Translations under genes and position numbers: made by a program
Shown: in pieces, positions 1-8,163 of the stretch
Layout of the letters: each line of letters begins with the position of its first letter
Position numbering within the stretch: the first letter of the stretch is position 1
NCBI RefSeq assembly: GCF_008016535.1
Contig: NZ_SAXY01000011.1
Location: forward strand, 1-43,761
Origin: Brachyspira pilosicoli
GTDB lineage: Bacteria; Spirochaetota; Brachyspiria; Brachyspirales; Brachyspiraceae
Length of the DNA stretch: 43,761 nucleotides
Direction: 5' to 3'
The notes under the pieces: generated by a model
What the model saw: the letters and a program-made list of their open reading frames with translations, nothing else
Database searches by the model: none
What the model was told of the DNA's origin: nothing

Positions 1-204
1 AAGAGTACACGGCATAGACGAAAGAGAATTTTATTCACGATTAAATAAAAATATAACTGTAGAATTATTAAGAGAAAAATTAAAAGAATATACACATTTT
101 TATAACAATCAAAGATTGATTTCTTCGCTAGGTTATATTACAATCAAAGAAAGAATCAAAAATATTATAGCAAGTAAAAGTACAATATCTATGGCTCCAT
201 GACA
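1..204 (+). mobile_element. IS481-family element, right-end fragment
   Basis: This is the 3' end of the same insertion sequence seen complete at 14463-15498. It matches about 15295-15498 of that copy with a handful of substitutions, for example around 54-58 and 130-137. It ends in TGACA, the terminus shared with the complete copy, and the sequences diverge immediately after position 204. The rest of the element lies outside the window. Confidence 0.9.
2..202 (+). CDS. IS481-family transposase, C-terminal 66 residues (partial)
   Basis: The reading frame is open from the first full codon and ends in ATG-GCT-CCA-TGA, as in the complete copy at 14561-15496. It begins just after the catalytic glutamate region (residues R-V-H-G-I-D-E-R-E-F) and covers the helical tail of the DDE transposase. 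It is partial only because the window starts here. Relative to the complete copy it has L-G-Y-I in place of L-L-Y-I near the end, so it is an independent copy. No frameshift is visible in this part. Confidence 0.85.
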   Translation, partial: RVHGIDEREFYSRLNKNITVELLREKLKEYTHFYNNQRLISSLGYITIKERIKNIIASKSTISMAP

Positions 205-210
205 ATTATT

Positions 211-325
211 TTCGGGGACTAGCCCCCGAACCCCAACTTCTTTTGCGACCAAAGGGAGTCCTTCAGGGCGACCGAAGGAAGTGCCCTTGGGCGTGCCACA
301 AAGAAGCAAAAAGGCTATATTTTTA
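211..325. repeat. GC-rich intergenic repeat, long variant
   Basis: This is a strikingly GC-rich block in an AT-rich intergenic region. It starts with a 7-bp hairpin (TTCGGGG, 211-217, with CCCCGAA, 224-230). ACCCCAACTTCTTTT follows, then a 50-60 nt core rich in GGG/CCC, then AAAGAAGCAAAAAGG and a T-run. A shorter element with the same frame lies at 9751-9817. The remaining gene-free sequence to 413 is plain AT-rich DNA with nothing recognisable. Confidence 0.6.
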
Positions 326-413
326 GTTTAAATATATATTTATATTTTATACCATTATAAATTATAATTCTATTCACAAATAATTAAAAAATTATAATAT
401 ATATTAAATAAAA

Positions 414-1220
414 TTAATTAGCAAAATAGTAAGCATCTTCACAAAATGAAACTATTGCACAAGTACTTAGTTCAGGCTCCATCATATAGCTTTCTGTAAG
501 TATTACATTAAACTCTTCTGGTTTTAATTTATCAAATATTATTTTGTTGCCGTACATATTGCTAAGTGCCTTATAACCAAAAGAATATCTGCAGCCTACA
601 TGCTTTCTTTTACCTTTATTATTTAAATTAAGTAAATTGTCCATATGGCTTTGAAGTATATCAACGTAATTTTCTATAATATGTATTCCTAATGCATTAT
701 AAAAATAATATTCTTTATAATCATTATTATCATATAAACAATTTAAGAATTTATGATACTTCTCTCCAAGACTAACAAGAGTAAAACCAATAGTATCTTC
801 ATCTCTGTCAAAAAAATCAACTATAGAATTATAAGGCTCATTTTCCATACGCTCTAAAGGAATTTCTATTTTTTCATTTTTTAATTTATTAGTTTCAACA
901 TCATATATATAAAGTTTATCATTCTCTGTAACAGTTTTATAAAACCCATAAATCATTACAGGCTCAAGCAAATTATTTTCTATAATATTTTTCTTCATCT
1001 CTTCGTATTTTGGCTCTACTTTTGTTTTAATCATTTCATTATATTTTTCAATATCCTGATTTTTTGCAGAATAACCAAAACCAACCCTAAAAAGCCTAAT
1101 TTTATTAATCATATCAAAGGCTTCCTGTTCTATTTGCTTATTAAACTCAAAAACTTTTCTTCCATAGAAAGGAGGTTTATTTATATGATGTTCATGATTT
1201 TTATGATTTATTTCTGGCAT
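414..1220 (-). CDS. Stand-alone methionine synthase reactivation-domain protein
   Basis: The 268-residue protein resembles the C-terminal AdoMet-binding reactivation domain of cobalamin-dependent methionine synthase (Met_synt_B12 family). That domain remethylates oxidised cob(II)alamin using AdoMet and a reduced flavoprotein. Visible family marks are R-Y-S-F-G-Y at about residue 210, corresponding to the RxxxGY AdoMet-binding segment, and L-T-E-S-Y-M-M-E-P at about 242. It starts 29 bp downstream of metH on the same strand, with AAGGA before the ATG, so it is probably co-transcribed. The neighbouring MetH lacks exactly this domain, so the two proteins should form one split enzyme. An N-terminal His/Asn-rich stretch (residues 4-14) is unusual. 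Confidence 0.85.
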   Translation of the reverse strand: MPEINHKNHEHHINKPPFYGRKVFEFNKQIEQEAFDMINKIRLFRVGFGYSAKNQDIEKYNEMIKTKVEPKYEEMKKNIIENNLLEPVMIYGFYKTVTENDKLYIYDVETNKLKNEKIEIPLERMENEPYNSIVDFFDRDEDTIGFTLVSLGEKYHKFLNCLYDNNDYKEYYFYNALGIHIIENYVDILQSHMDNLLNLNNKGKRKHVGCRYSFGYKALSNMYGNKIIFDKLKPEEFNVILTESYMMEPELSTCAIVSFCEDAYYFAN

Positions 1221-1249
1221 TGGTAGTTGGTATCCTTTAATTATTATTT

Positions 1250-3862
1250 TTATTTATCTCTGTCAGCTATTATCTCTTTTATAGCTACAATATCATCAAA
1301 ACCGTCTTTACAGTAAAATATTTTGCCGCTATCTCCATAAACTTTTTTGCAAGTGTTTTCAACAAAATCTTTAGTTAAAGCAGCACCGCCTAAAAGTATA
1401 GGTATTTTTAAGCCCTTGTCTCTAATATATGCTAAATTATCTTTCATCACTTCTGTAGATTTTACCAAAAGCCCAGACATTCCTATGCAGTCAGCATTAT
1501 GCTCATGATACGCCTCTATAAATTTTTCTATAGGCACTTTTGTACCAAGATTAACAGTTTCAAATCCATTGTTTTTTATTATTATTTCAACTAAATTTTT
1601 ACCCACATCATGCACATCCCCTGCAACAGTGCCAAGTATTATTTTAGCAGTTTTCTCCTGTTTCTTTTTCTCTAAAAACCCAGATAAAAAATCCACACTC
1701 TTTTTCATCACCTCAGCAGAACCCAAAACAAAAGGAAGCTGTATACTGCCCTCCCCAAACTTTACACCAATATCTGCCATAGTAGGAAGAAGTATCTCAT
1801 CAATTATAGCCTGTGCAAACTTTTTCTCTCCTCCAAACTCTTCACTATTTTCTTTAGCCTCAGTAAGTAAGTTTTGCATATCCTTCCATTCACCATCAAG
1901 CATAGCATCTCTTATAGCTTCCCTTATAGGCTTTTTTATTTTTTCTTCATCAGTTAATTCTTTCTTTTCTTTTTTGTCAGAGAAATAATTAATATAATTT
2001 ATAAGAGGTTCTTTAGTTTTGTTTTTATTATAAATTAATTCTCTTGCTAATTCTATTTCTTTCTCACCTATCTTTGAAATAGGAAGAATTTGAGCCACAT
2101 TAACAATAGCAGCACTAAGTCCATTATTGACAGCCTCATACAAAAACACAGAGTTCATAACCTTTCTTGCCTCTTCTTTAAGCCCAAAAGATATATTTGA
2201 TACCCCCAAACTTATAGAGCTTTCAGGATACATTTTTGATAACTTTTTTATAGCATTTAAAGTTTCAACACCAGCTAAAAAACTATTTTCATCACCGCTT
2301 GCAAGTGTAAATGTTAAAGGGTCAAATATAATATCATGCGGAAGTATTTTATGCACATTAACAGCTCTATCATACATACGACCGCACATTCTTAATTTAT
2401 CCTCACAAGTTAATGCCATAGCTTTTTCATCTATAGTAAGAAGCATAATAGAAGCTCCATATCTTTTTGCAAGTGAACATATAGCATCAAACTTCTCTTC
2501 CCCCTGCTCCATATTGGCAGAGTTTATTATTGGCTTTCCTCCATATACTTTTAAAGCCTCCTCTATAACATCAGGTTTTATTGCATCAATAACCAAAGGC
2601 AGAGAAATCTGTTTAACATAAGCAGAAATAATTTTTGTAATATCTTCTATTTCATTACGCCCCGCCCAAGCAGCATTAACATCTATAGCATGACTTCCTG
2701 ACTTAACTTGCTTTATACCAACATCAAGCATACCGTCCATGTCACCCGATATCATAAGCTCTCTAAATATTTTACTTCCTGTTGCATTGCTTCTCTCCCC
2801 TATCATTAAAGGTGCCGGCTCTTGCTTAATGCTGACAGAATTAAATAAACTAGCTATATAAGCTCTTTGTTTTTCTAATGCAGGTTTTTTAGGTTTTACT
2901 CCTTTAACTTTTTTTGCTAATGCCTCTATATGTTTAGGAGTAGTTCCGCAACATCCTCCAATAAAAGTAAGCCCATTTAAATCAAAAAACTTACTGTTAA
3001 TCTCAGCAAACTCTTCTGCAGTCATACTATAATATGCTTTTCCATCTCTATTTTCTGGAAGACCAGCATTGCTGTGTATGGATATTGGAAGGCATGATAT
3101 TTCTGAAAGTTTTTTAATGTGCTGCATTGCCATATCCGGACCTGTACCGCAATTCATACCTATAGAAAATATATCCAAATTTGAAAGTATTGTGTATGCT
3201 GTTTCTATATCTGTACCCAAAAGCATAGTGCCTTCTTTTTCTATTGTTACAGAAACCATTATTGGAATATCTTTATTTAATTTTTTAGCCGTATCATTAA
3301 CTGCTAATATCGCAGCTTTTAACTGCAAAACATCTTGTGCCGTTTCAAGAAGTATTATATCAACTCCGCCTTCTATTAAACCTCTTGCAGCTAAAGTATA
3401 ACCGCTATACATCTCATCAAAACTAATCTGACCTAAACTAGGTAATTTTACTCCCGGTCCTAAACTGCCTGCAATAAATATATCTCTATTCAAATCCCCT
3501 TTAGAATTAGGATTTTTTAAATACTCTTCCTTTGCCTCATTTGCTATAACTGCCGCTTGTTTTGCTAGTTCATAAGCCTTATCAGCAATATCATATTCGC
3601 TTAAAACCCAAGGTATAGCCCCAAAACTATTAGTCTTTGTTATATTCGCATTGGCATTCAAATAATCTATATGTATCTCTTTCATTATATGTGGAGCTGT
3701 TATATTTAATATCTCATTACAGCCTTCTATATTATTGCCGTTTATAATCCAAGACTCTTTTTTAATTTCTTTCTTTTGAAGTTCCGTACCTGTGGCACCG
3801 TCTATTATTAAATACCTTTCTTTTATTAATTCTCTTAACCTATCCTTAACACCATTAAACAT
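1250..3862 (-). CDS. metH: Cobalamin-dependent methionine synthase lacking the reactivation domain
   Basis: The enzyme transfers a methyl group from 5-methyl-THF through cobalamin to homocysteine. Its domains, in order, are: homocysteine-binding barrel (about 1-320, with G-G-C-C-G-T-T-P near 304 supplying zinc cysteines); pterin-binding barrel (about 345-610, containing I-G-E-R-S-N); cobalamin cap (about 640-735); and B12-binding Rossmann domain with G-D-V-H-D-V-G-K-N near 750, whose His is the lower cobalt ligand. The protein ends at residue 870, where about 300 more residues would be expected in the E. coli type. The missing domain is encoded by the next gene. GGAG lies 10 nt before the ATG. 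No SAM or cobalamin riboswitch is recognisable in the 140-bp upstream gap. Confidence 0.95.
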   Translation of the reverse strand: MFNGVKDRLRELIKERYLIIDGATGTELQKKEIKKESWIINGNNIEGCNEILNITAPHIMKEIHIDYLNANANITKTNSFGAIPWVLSEYDIADKAYELAKQAAVIANEAKEEYLKNPNSKGDLNRDIFIAGSLGPGVKLPSLGQISFDEMYSGYTLAARGLIEGGVDIILLETAQDVLQLKAAILAVNDTAKKLNKDIPIMVSVTIEKEGTMLLGTDIETAYTILSNLDIFSIGMNCGTGPDMAMQHIKKLSEISCLPISIHSNAGLPENRDGKAYYSMTAEEFAEINSKFFDLNGLTFIGGCCGTTPKHIEALAKKVKGVKPKKPALEKQRAYIASLFNSVSIKQEPAPLMIGERSNATGSKIFRELMISGDMDGMLDVGIKQVKSGSHAIDVNAAWAGRNEIEDITKIISAYVKQISLPLVIDAIKPDVIEEALKVYGGKPIINSANMEQGEEKFDAICSLAKRYGASIMLLTIDEKAMALTCEDKLRMCGRMYDRAVNVHKILPHDIIFDPLTFTLASGDENSFLAGVETLNAIKKLSKMYPESSISLGVSNISFGLKEEARKVMNSVFLYEAVNNGLSAAIVNVAQILPISKIGEKEIELARELIYNKNKTKEPLINYINYFSDKKEKKELTDEEKIKKPIREAIRDAMLDGEWKDMQNLLTEAKENSEEFGGEKKFAQAIIDEILLPTMADIGVKFGEGSIQLPFVLGSAEVMKKSVDFLSGFLEKKKQEKTAKIILGTVAGDVHDVGKNLVEIIIKNNGFETVNLGTKVPIEKFIEAYHEHNADCIGMSGLLVKSTEVMKDNLAYIRDKGLKIPILLGGAALTKDFVENTCKKVYGDSGKIFYCKDGFDDIVAIKEIIADRDK

Positions 3863-3970
3863 ATAGAAAAAACTCCAATATTTTTATGAGTAGTATTTTA
3901 ATATAAAAGCTCAAATAAGCAAGTATATGAAACATAATAATATTTTATTATATTATAGTAGAAAATATGC

Positions 3971-3998
3971 TTGAAGTTTAATATTATTGATATATAAT
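3971..3998 (+). promoter_or_regulatory. Sigma-70-like promoter upstream of 4007
   Basis: TTGAAG (3971-3976), 16-bp spacer, TATAAT (3993-3998). The -10 box ends 8 nt before the ATG at 4007, so the transcript would begin almost at the start codon. A second TATAAT at 4001-4006 abuts the ATG. Confidence 0.55.
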
Positions 3999-4006
3999 TG
4001 TATAAT

Positions 4007-4528
4007 ATGAGTATAGATGATAAAACTAAAAGTGCCTTGATTAGAAAAGGTAATGAACTTTTTAATGAAAGAAAAATAGAAGAAGCGTATAGATGTTATC
4101 TTACAGCTTCATACTTCGGCGGAATAGAAAAGATTGCTGACTATTATAACTTTGAAACTAAAAATTTTATAAAAGCTATGCAATTATATAAGTTTATACT
4201 CAAAGAAGATTCAAACCTAGGCGGCAATATAAGAGCTAAGCAAAAATTAGATACTCTCTCGCAATCTGTAGCAAAAGTATTGCAAAAATGGTTAAACGAT
4301 GATGAAACATTTAATAATTCTAAAACAAACAAATTATCCTTAGATTCAAAAAATACTTATCTTCCTAATAATTATTATAAAAAAAATAGCTTAGAAGATA
4401 TTCTAAATGCCAAAGAAAAACTTGATAAAGAAAAATTGAGTAAAGAGCAATTAAATAATGAAAAAATAAATAATAAAATTATAAAAAAGCCTGTATTTGA
4501 ACAAATCTATAAAAGTAAAAATAAATAA
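4007..4528 (+). CDS. TPR-like protein with charged repetitive tail, function unknown
   Basis: I do not recognise a specific family. Residues 1-90 look helical and TPR-like (K-G-N-E-L-F-N-E-R-K-I-E-E-A-Y-R-C-Y, then K-A-M-Q-L-Y-K-F-I-L). Residues 125-170 are a low-complexity Lys/Glu/Asn coiled-coil-like tail with repeats of the type K-E-K-L-D / K-E-Q-L-N. There is no signal peptide, so it is probably cytoplasmic. I chose ATG 4007 over TTG 3998, which lies within the -10 box. No Shine-Dalgarno sequence is present. It is followed after 25 bp by the glmU-like gene and probably heads that transcription unit. Confidence 0.7.
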   Translation: MSIDDKTKSALIRKGNELFNERKIEEAYRCYLTASYFGGIEKIADYYNFETKNFIKAMQLYKFILKEDSNLGGNIRAKQKLDTLSQSVAKVLQKWLNDDETFNNSKTNKLSLDSKNTYLPNNYYKKNSLEDILNAKEKLDKEKLSKEQLNNEKINNKIIKKPVFEQIYKSKNK

Positions 4529-4553
4529 AGTATAAAAAATGAGGAGCTAGTTT

Positions 4554-6110
4554 ATGACAAAAGGAGAAGAAGAAAATAATATCAAAAATATAGAAGAAAG
4601 ATTAGAGCAATTATCATCTAAATTTTCTAAAAATGATAGTTTAGTAATAATATTAGCAGCAGGACATGGTAAAAGAATAAGAAGTTCAACATCAAAAATG
4701 CTTCATACTATTTGGGGAGTACCTAGCATAGAGAGAGTTAGACTTGCTGTAAAAAATGGTATAAATAAAAGTAATATTACTATAGTTGTTGGAATAAAGG
4801 CTTTAGAAGTGGCTAATGCAGTAGGAAAGCAGGCTAATACTAATTTTGCTTATCAGGAACAGCAATTAGGAACTGGGCATGCTGTAAAAGTGGGACTTGA
4901 AAAGAGTGATTTAAAAAATATTAAATATTGCTATGTTATATATGCTGATATGGGACTAATAGACTCTAACACTATGAAAGAGTTTCATGATGAGTTTATG
5001 AAAGCAAAAACTGATATGATATTGATGACTGCTATGTATGATGGTCCTAAGGGTAGTAATTATTATGGAAGGGTATTAAGAACAAGAGGATTAACTAAAG
5101 ACCATAAAAAAAGTCAATATAGAGAAGGAAATAAGGGGCAGGTAATGGGAGTAATAGAATACAAAGATATACTTGCTCTTAAAGATGATGAGGATTTAGT
5201 AAAGGCTTATAAAGATGAAAAATTTGAATACGGAAAAGATGAGCTTTTAGACAGTATGCATGAATATGTTGCTGGTATATATGGTTTTAAAATAGAGCCT
5301 CTTTTAAATTTAATAAAAGAATTAAAAGCAAATAATGCTCAAAATGAACTTTATCTAACAGACTTAATAGAGATGTTTGTTAATAATAATTTATCAATAT
5401 CAACATATATGCCGAAAGACAATAGAGTTGTTTTAGGCTTTAATGATAAAACTGTACTTAAAGAAATGGAGTCTATTGCTAGAAATAATGTTTACAATAA
5501 ATTAAAAAACATTATTACAATATATGACGGAGAAGATTTCTTTATTGATAACAGTGTAGTTGAGCAGATATTAGAAATTGATAAAGATGAAAAGCCGCTT
5601 GATATATATATAGGAAAAGGTGCTTATATTGGTAAGGGTGTGAAAATTAATTATGGTGTTTATATAGACCATGGTGCAAGACTTGAAGGTAATATTGAAC
5701 TTGGAGAGCATACTTATATAGGAGATAATGCATTAGTATCTTGCCTAGATAATCAAAAAATGGTACTTTCTAACAATGTACAAATATATGCTGGAAATCA
5801 AATAAGAGGAAATGTATATATTGGTGAGAACACTGTATTAGAGAGAGGTGTTAATGTTACAGGAAGTGATAAACATCCGCTTAGCATAGGTAAAAATGTA
5901 CTTATTAAAGGAGTAAGCTATATATACGGCTCTATTGTAGATGATAATGCATATATAGAGCATTGTATATTCTACTACTCTCATATAAAAGCTGTTCTTG
6001 ATGAAAATGGAAAAGTTATTAAGTGCAGATTTATAAGACCAAAAGAAGAAGGAATAGAATCTGTTGTTAAATTAAAAGATGAAAATACTAAAAAAACTAA
6101 AAAGAAATAA
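4554..6110 (+). CDS. glmU: GlmU-like UDP-N-acetylglucosamine pyrophosphorylase with beta-helix
   Basis: The N-terminal nucleotidyltransferase domain (about 30-310) has L-A-A-G-H-G-K-R, K-M-L-H, Q-E-Q-Q-L-G-T-G-H-A, Y-A-D-M and Y-L-T-D-L-I, matching the uridylyltransferase half of GlmU, which makes UDP-GlcNAc from GlcNAc-1-P and UTP. Residues about 350-490 carry hexapeptide repeats (I-G-K-G, I-G-E-N, I-G-D-N) forming a left-handed beta-helix. I cannot find the acetyltransferase signatures of bifunctional GlmU (the N-Y-D-G and NKH-type catalytic segment), so acetyl transfer is doubtful. At 518 residues it is longer than the usual roughly 455, with an acidic insertion near 220-240. GAGGAG lies 7 nt before the start codon. 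Confidence 0.8.
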   Translation: MTKGEEENNIKNIEERLEQLSSKFSKNDSLVIILAAGHGKRIRSSTSKMLHTIWGVPSIERVRLAVKNGINKSNITIVVGIKALEVANAVGKQANTNFAYQEQQLGTGHAVKVGLEKSDLKNIKYCYVIYADMGLIDSNTMKEFHDEFMKAKTDMILMTAMYDGPKGSNYYGRVLRTRGLTKDHKKSQYREGNKGQVMGVIEYKDILALKDDEDLVKAYKDEKFEYGKDELLDSMHEYVAGIYGFKIEPLLNLIKELKANNAQNELYLTDLIEMFVNNNLSISTYMPKDNRVVLGFNDKTVLKEMESIARNNVYNKLKNIITIYDGEDFFIDNSVVEQILEIDKDEKPLDIYIGKGAYIGKGVKINYGVYIDHGARLEGNIELGEHTYIGDNALVSCLDNQKMVLSNNVQIYAGNQIRGNVYIGENTVLERGVNVTGSDKHPLSIGKNVLIKGVSYIYGSIVDDNAYIEHCIFYYSHIKAVLDENGKVIKCRFIRPKEEGIESVVKLKDENTKKTKKK

Positions 6111-7212
6111 AATCTTTTTAATATTAATTGCTATTATTATTTTCTACTCGAATATAAATGCTCAATATGAAAAAGATATTAATAAAGATGCACCGCCATT
6201 ATCAAAACAATATTATAGAATAAGCAGTTTTGAATCTATTTTAACTTGGTCGGTAGCATCTTTAAATAGCGAACCTTATATTAGTGAATTATTAATAGAC
6301 CCAAATGATAATTTGCATATAGCTTACTATGATAATACAATTAATTCTCCTGTTTATATGTTTGGAAAAGATGGAAATTTCAAAAGAGAAATATTAGACA
6401 AAAACAGAGAACTAGGAAGTTTAATAAGCATAGCAAGTAATTCAGATAATATTCATATATCATATTTAAAAAATAATAAAATATGGTATGCAAATAATAA
6501 TTCGGGTGCTTTTAATAATTATGCTATGGATTTAAGAAATAACAGCAAAATTATAGATTTAAAATTAGTAGTTTCTACATTTAATTCTCCTATATTATTT
6601 TTTATAAACAGCAAAGGTGTATTATCTGTATCAAGATTTTATAGAGATAATTTCTTTTCGGATTTAGTATATACAAATAAAATAATAGAAAAAGTATATC
6701 CAGTAGCAGAAAATGACGGATATGCCGTATATATGAAAGAATATTCTACAGGAAATTTATTTTATGCTTCAAGAAAAACAAATACAGCTTTTAGATTTTT
6801 TGACAATAATCCTATATTAAATAATGTAAATCAATATACAGTAGAGCACGAGGCACATAACAGATTTAATATTATATATAATATTAAAGACAATATAAAA
6901 GAAATAAGATACAAGAAGTTCTATGATGGCACTTTTATAGATGGAATAATATCTGCAGAAGACCAAAATATTATATCATTTGACTCTACTCTAGATTATG
7001 CATCGCAGCCTGTGGTGTTGTATACAAAAGAAGATGGAAACAAATATATATATATTGATGGTCAGATTATAGATTTATCAATTCTTGGGAAAAGTGTTGG
7101 GGAAGTGAGAATTAGTGCAGCAAGATATCCTGAATTTTATATAGCATATTATAATACTCTGTTTAAAGAGCTTAGAATAAGTAAGCTTAATATAAGTGAT
7201 ATTGAAAAATAA
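6079..7212 (+). CDS. Exported protein, probable beta-propeller-like repeats
   Basis: The N-terminus (basic stretch, hydrophobic residues about 11-24, then N-I-N-A-Q) is a clear signal peptide with likely cleavage near residue 28. The mature part repeats a pattern of Asp/Asn-rich turn plus beta-strand: D-N-L-H-I-A-Y-Y-D, D-N-I-H-I-S-Y-L, F-N-I-I-Y-N and P-E-F-Y-I-A-Y-Y. This is typical of sialidase-like or other beta-propellers, although no catalytic signature is visible. The start codon lies inside the glmU-like gene (32-bp overlap, different frame). The signal peptide begins at this ATG, and no later start would preserve it. Function unknown. Confidence 0.7.
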   Translation: MKILKKLKRNKIFLILIAIIIFYSNINAQYEKDINKDAPPLSKQYYRISSFESILTWSVASLNSEPYISELLIDPNDNLHIAYYDNTINSPVYMFGKDGNFKREILDKNRELGSLISIASNSDNIHISYLKNNKIWYANNNSGAFNNYAMDLRNNSKIIDLKLVVSTFNSPILFFINSKGVLSVSRFYRDNFFSDLVYTNKIIEKVYPVAENDGYAVYMKEYSTGNLFYASRKTNTAFRFFDNNPILNNVNQYTVEHEAHNRFNIIYNIKDNIKEIRYKKFYDGTFIDGIISAEDQNIISFDSTLDYASQPVVLYTKEDGNKYIYIDGQIIDLSILGKSVGEVRISAARYPEFYIAYYNTLFKELRISKLNISDIEK

Positions 7213-7275
7213 AAATAAACCGATAATTAATTTAACATTTGAAGTGTTTATAAAGTTATATAAATAGGAATTTTT

Positions 7276-8154
7276 ATGGCTGAAGAATTAAAAATATCAT
7301 ACTTTGAAAAAAACCCAAGAACTTGTCCTGTATGTAATAAAGAGTTCTATCATGAGATGCTTCTTACTGGAGGCGGCAGGTTAATTGCCGGTAATTTAAG
7401 AGATGATTTAAGAAGGACTTATGAAAAGAGTAAGAAATATGGCACAGTGTACCCTCTTATATATGTTGTAGCTGTTTGTCCGCATTGTTTATATGCTGCT
7501 TTTCAAGATGAGTTTAGCTTAATTGATAATAAAAAAATTAATGAGGCACTTGATAGCTATGAGCAGAGATCAAAATATATGCATGAGTTTTTTGGCATAG
7601 ATTTAGATTTTAAGAAAAATAGAGATTTGATTTCAGGTGCTGCAAGCTATTTTCTAGCATTAGACGGTTATCGTTATCATACAAAAGATTCTGCTCCCAC
7701 TCTTAAAAAGGCTTTATGTTCTTTAAGGCTCAGTTGGACTTTAGAAGATTTGGCAAATGTTTATCCGAATAATAATTACGATAAATTAATACCATTCTTC
7801 CAATATAAAGCCAGCGAATTTTATACTGAGGCTATAGAATATATGCAAAATGGAAAAGAAAGTTTTGATAAATTAAAAAGCTTTGGTCCTGATATAGATA
7901 ATAATTTCGGATATGAGGGAATGCTTTATATGGGGGCTTTACTTGGCACAGATGCTGCTAAATTTATTCCAGACCCTAATGTTAAAGCTAGAACATTAGT
8001 GCAGGCTAAAAGAAAAATCAGTAAAATATTTGGTTCTGGTAAAAGTAGTAAATCAAAACCTTCTGCATTGCTTGAAAAATTAAAAGAGTTGCATACTCGT
8101 ATAAATGAAGAATTAGCTTATTTAAATGAAAACTATGGAATAAATGTGGATTAA
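7276..8154 (+). CDS. DUF2225 family protein, zinc-ribbon-like
   Basis: Two cysteine pairs, C17-P-V-C20 and C68-P-H-C71, flank a T-G-G-G-R-L segment. This is the pattern of the DUF2225 (COG1655) family found in Firmicutes and spirochaetes, and suggests a structural metal site. The remainder is helical, with TPR-like stretches, and contains no signal peptide or membrane segment, so a cytoplasmic location is likely. GGAA lies 5 nt before the ATG. It stands 63 bp after the exported protein gene and 9 bp before the LptF/G gene, in an envelope-related group. The biochemical role of the family is not known to me. Confidence 0.8.
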   Translation: MAEELKISYFEKNPRTCPVCNKEFYHEMLLTGGGRLIAGNLRDDLRRTYEKSKKYGTVYPLIYVVAVCPHCLYAAFQDEFSLIDNKKINEALDSYEQRSKYMHEFFGIDLDFKKNRDLISGAASYFLALDGYRYHTKDSAPTLKKALCSLRLSWTLEDLANVYPNNNYDKLIPFFQYKASEFYTEAIEYMQNGKESFDKLKSFGPDIDNNFGYEGMLYMGALLGTDAAKFIPDPNVKARTLVQAKRKISKIFGSGKSSKSKPSALLEKLKELHTRINEELAYLNENYGINVD

Positions 8155-8163
8155 TTTACTTAA

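Noticed and set aside
1569-1988. Plus-strand open frame of 139 codons opposite metH
   Set aside because: It is antisense to well-conserved metH domains, has a low-complexity Ser/Phe-rich translation and no ribosome-binding site. The other antisense frames over metH, proS, groL, pgk and copA were rejected for the same reason.
3863-4006. Possible SAM or cobalamin riboswitch upstream of metH
   Set aside because: The gap is short and AT-rich, with none of the conserved GC-rich stems or B12-box sequence. Only promoter-like sequence is visible.
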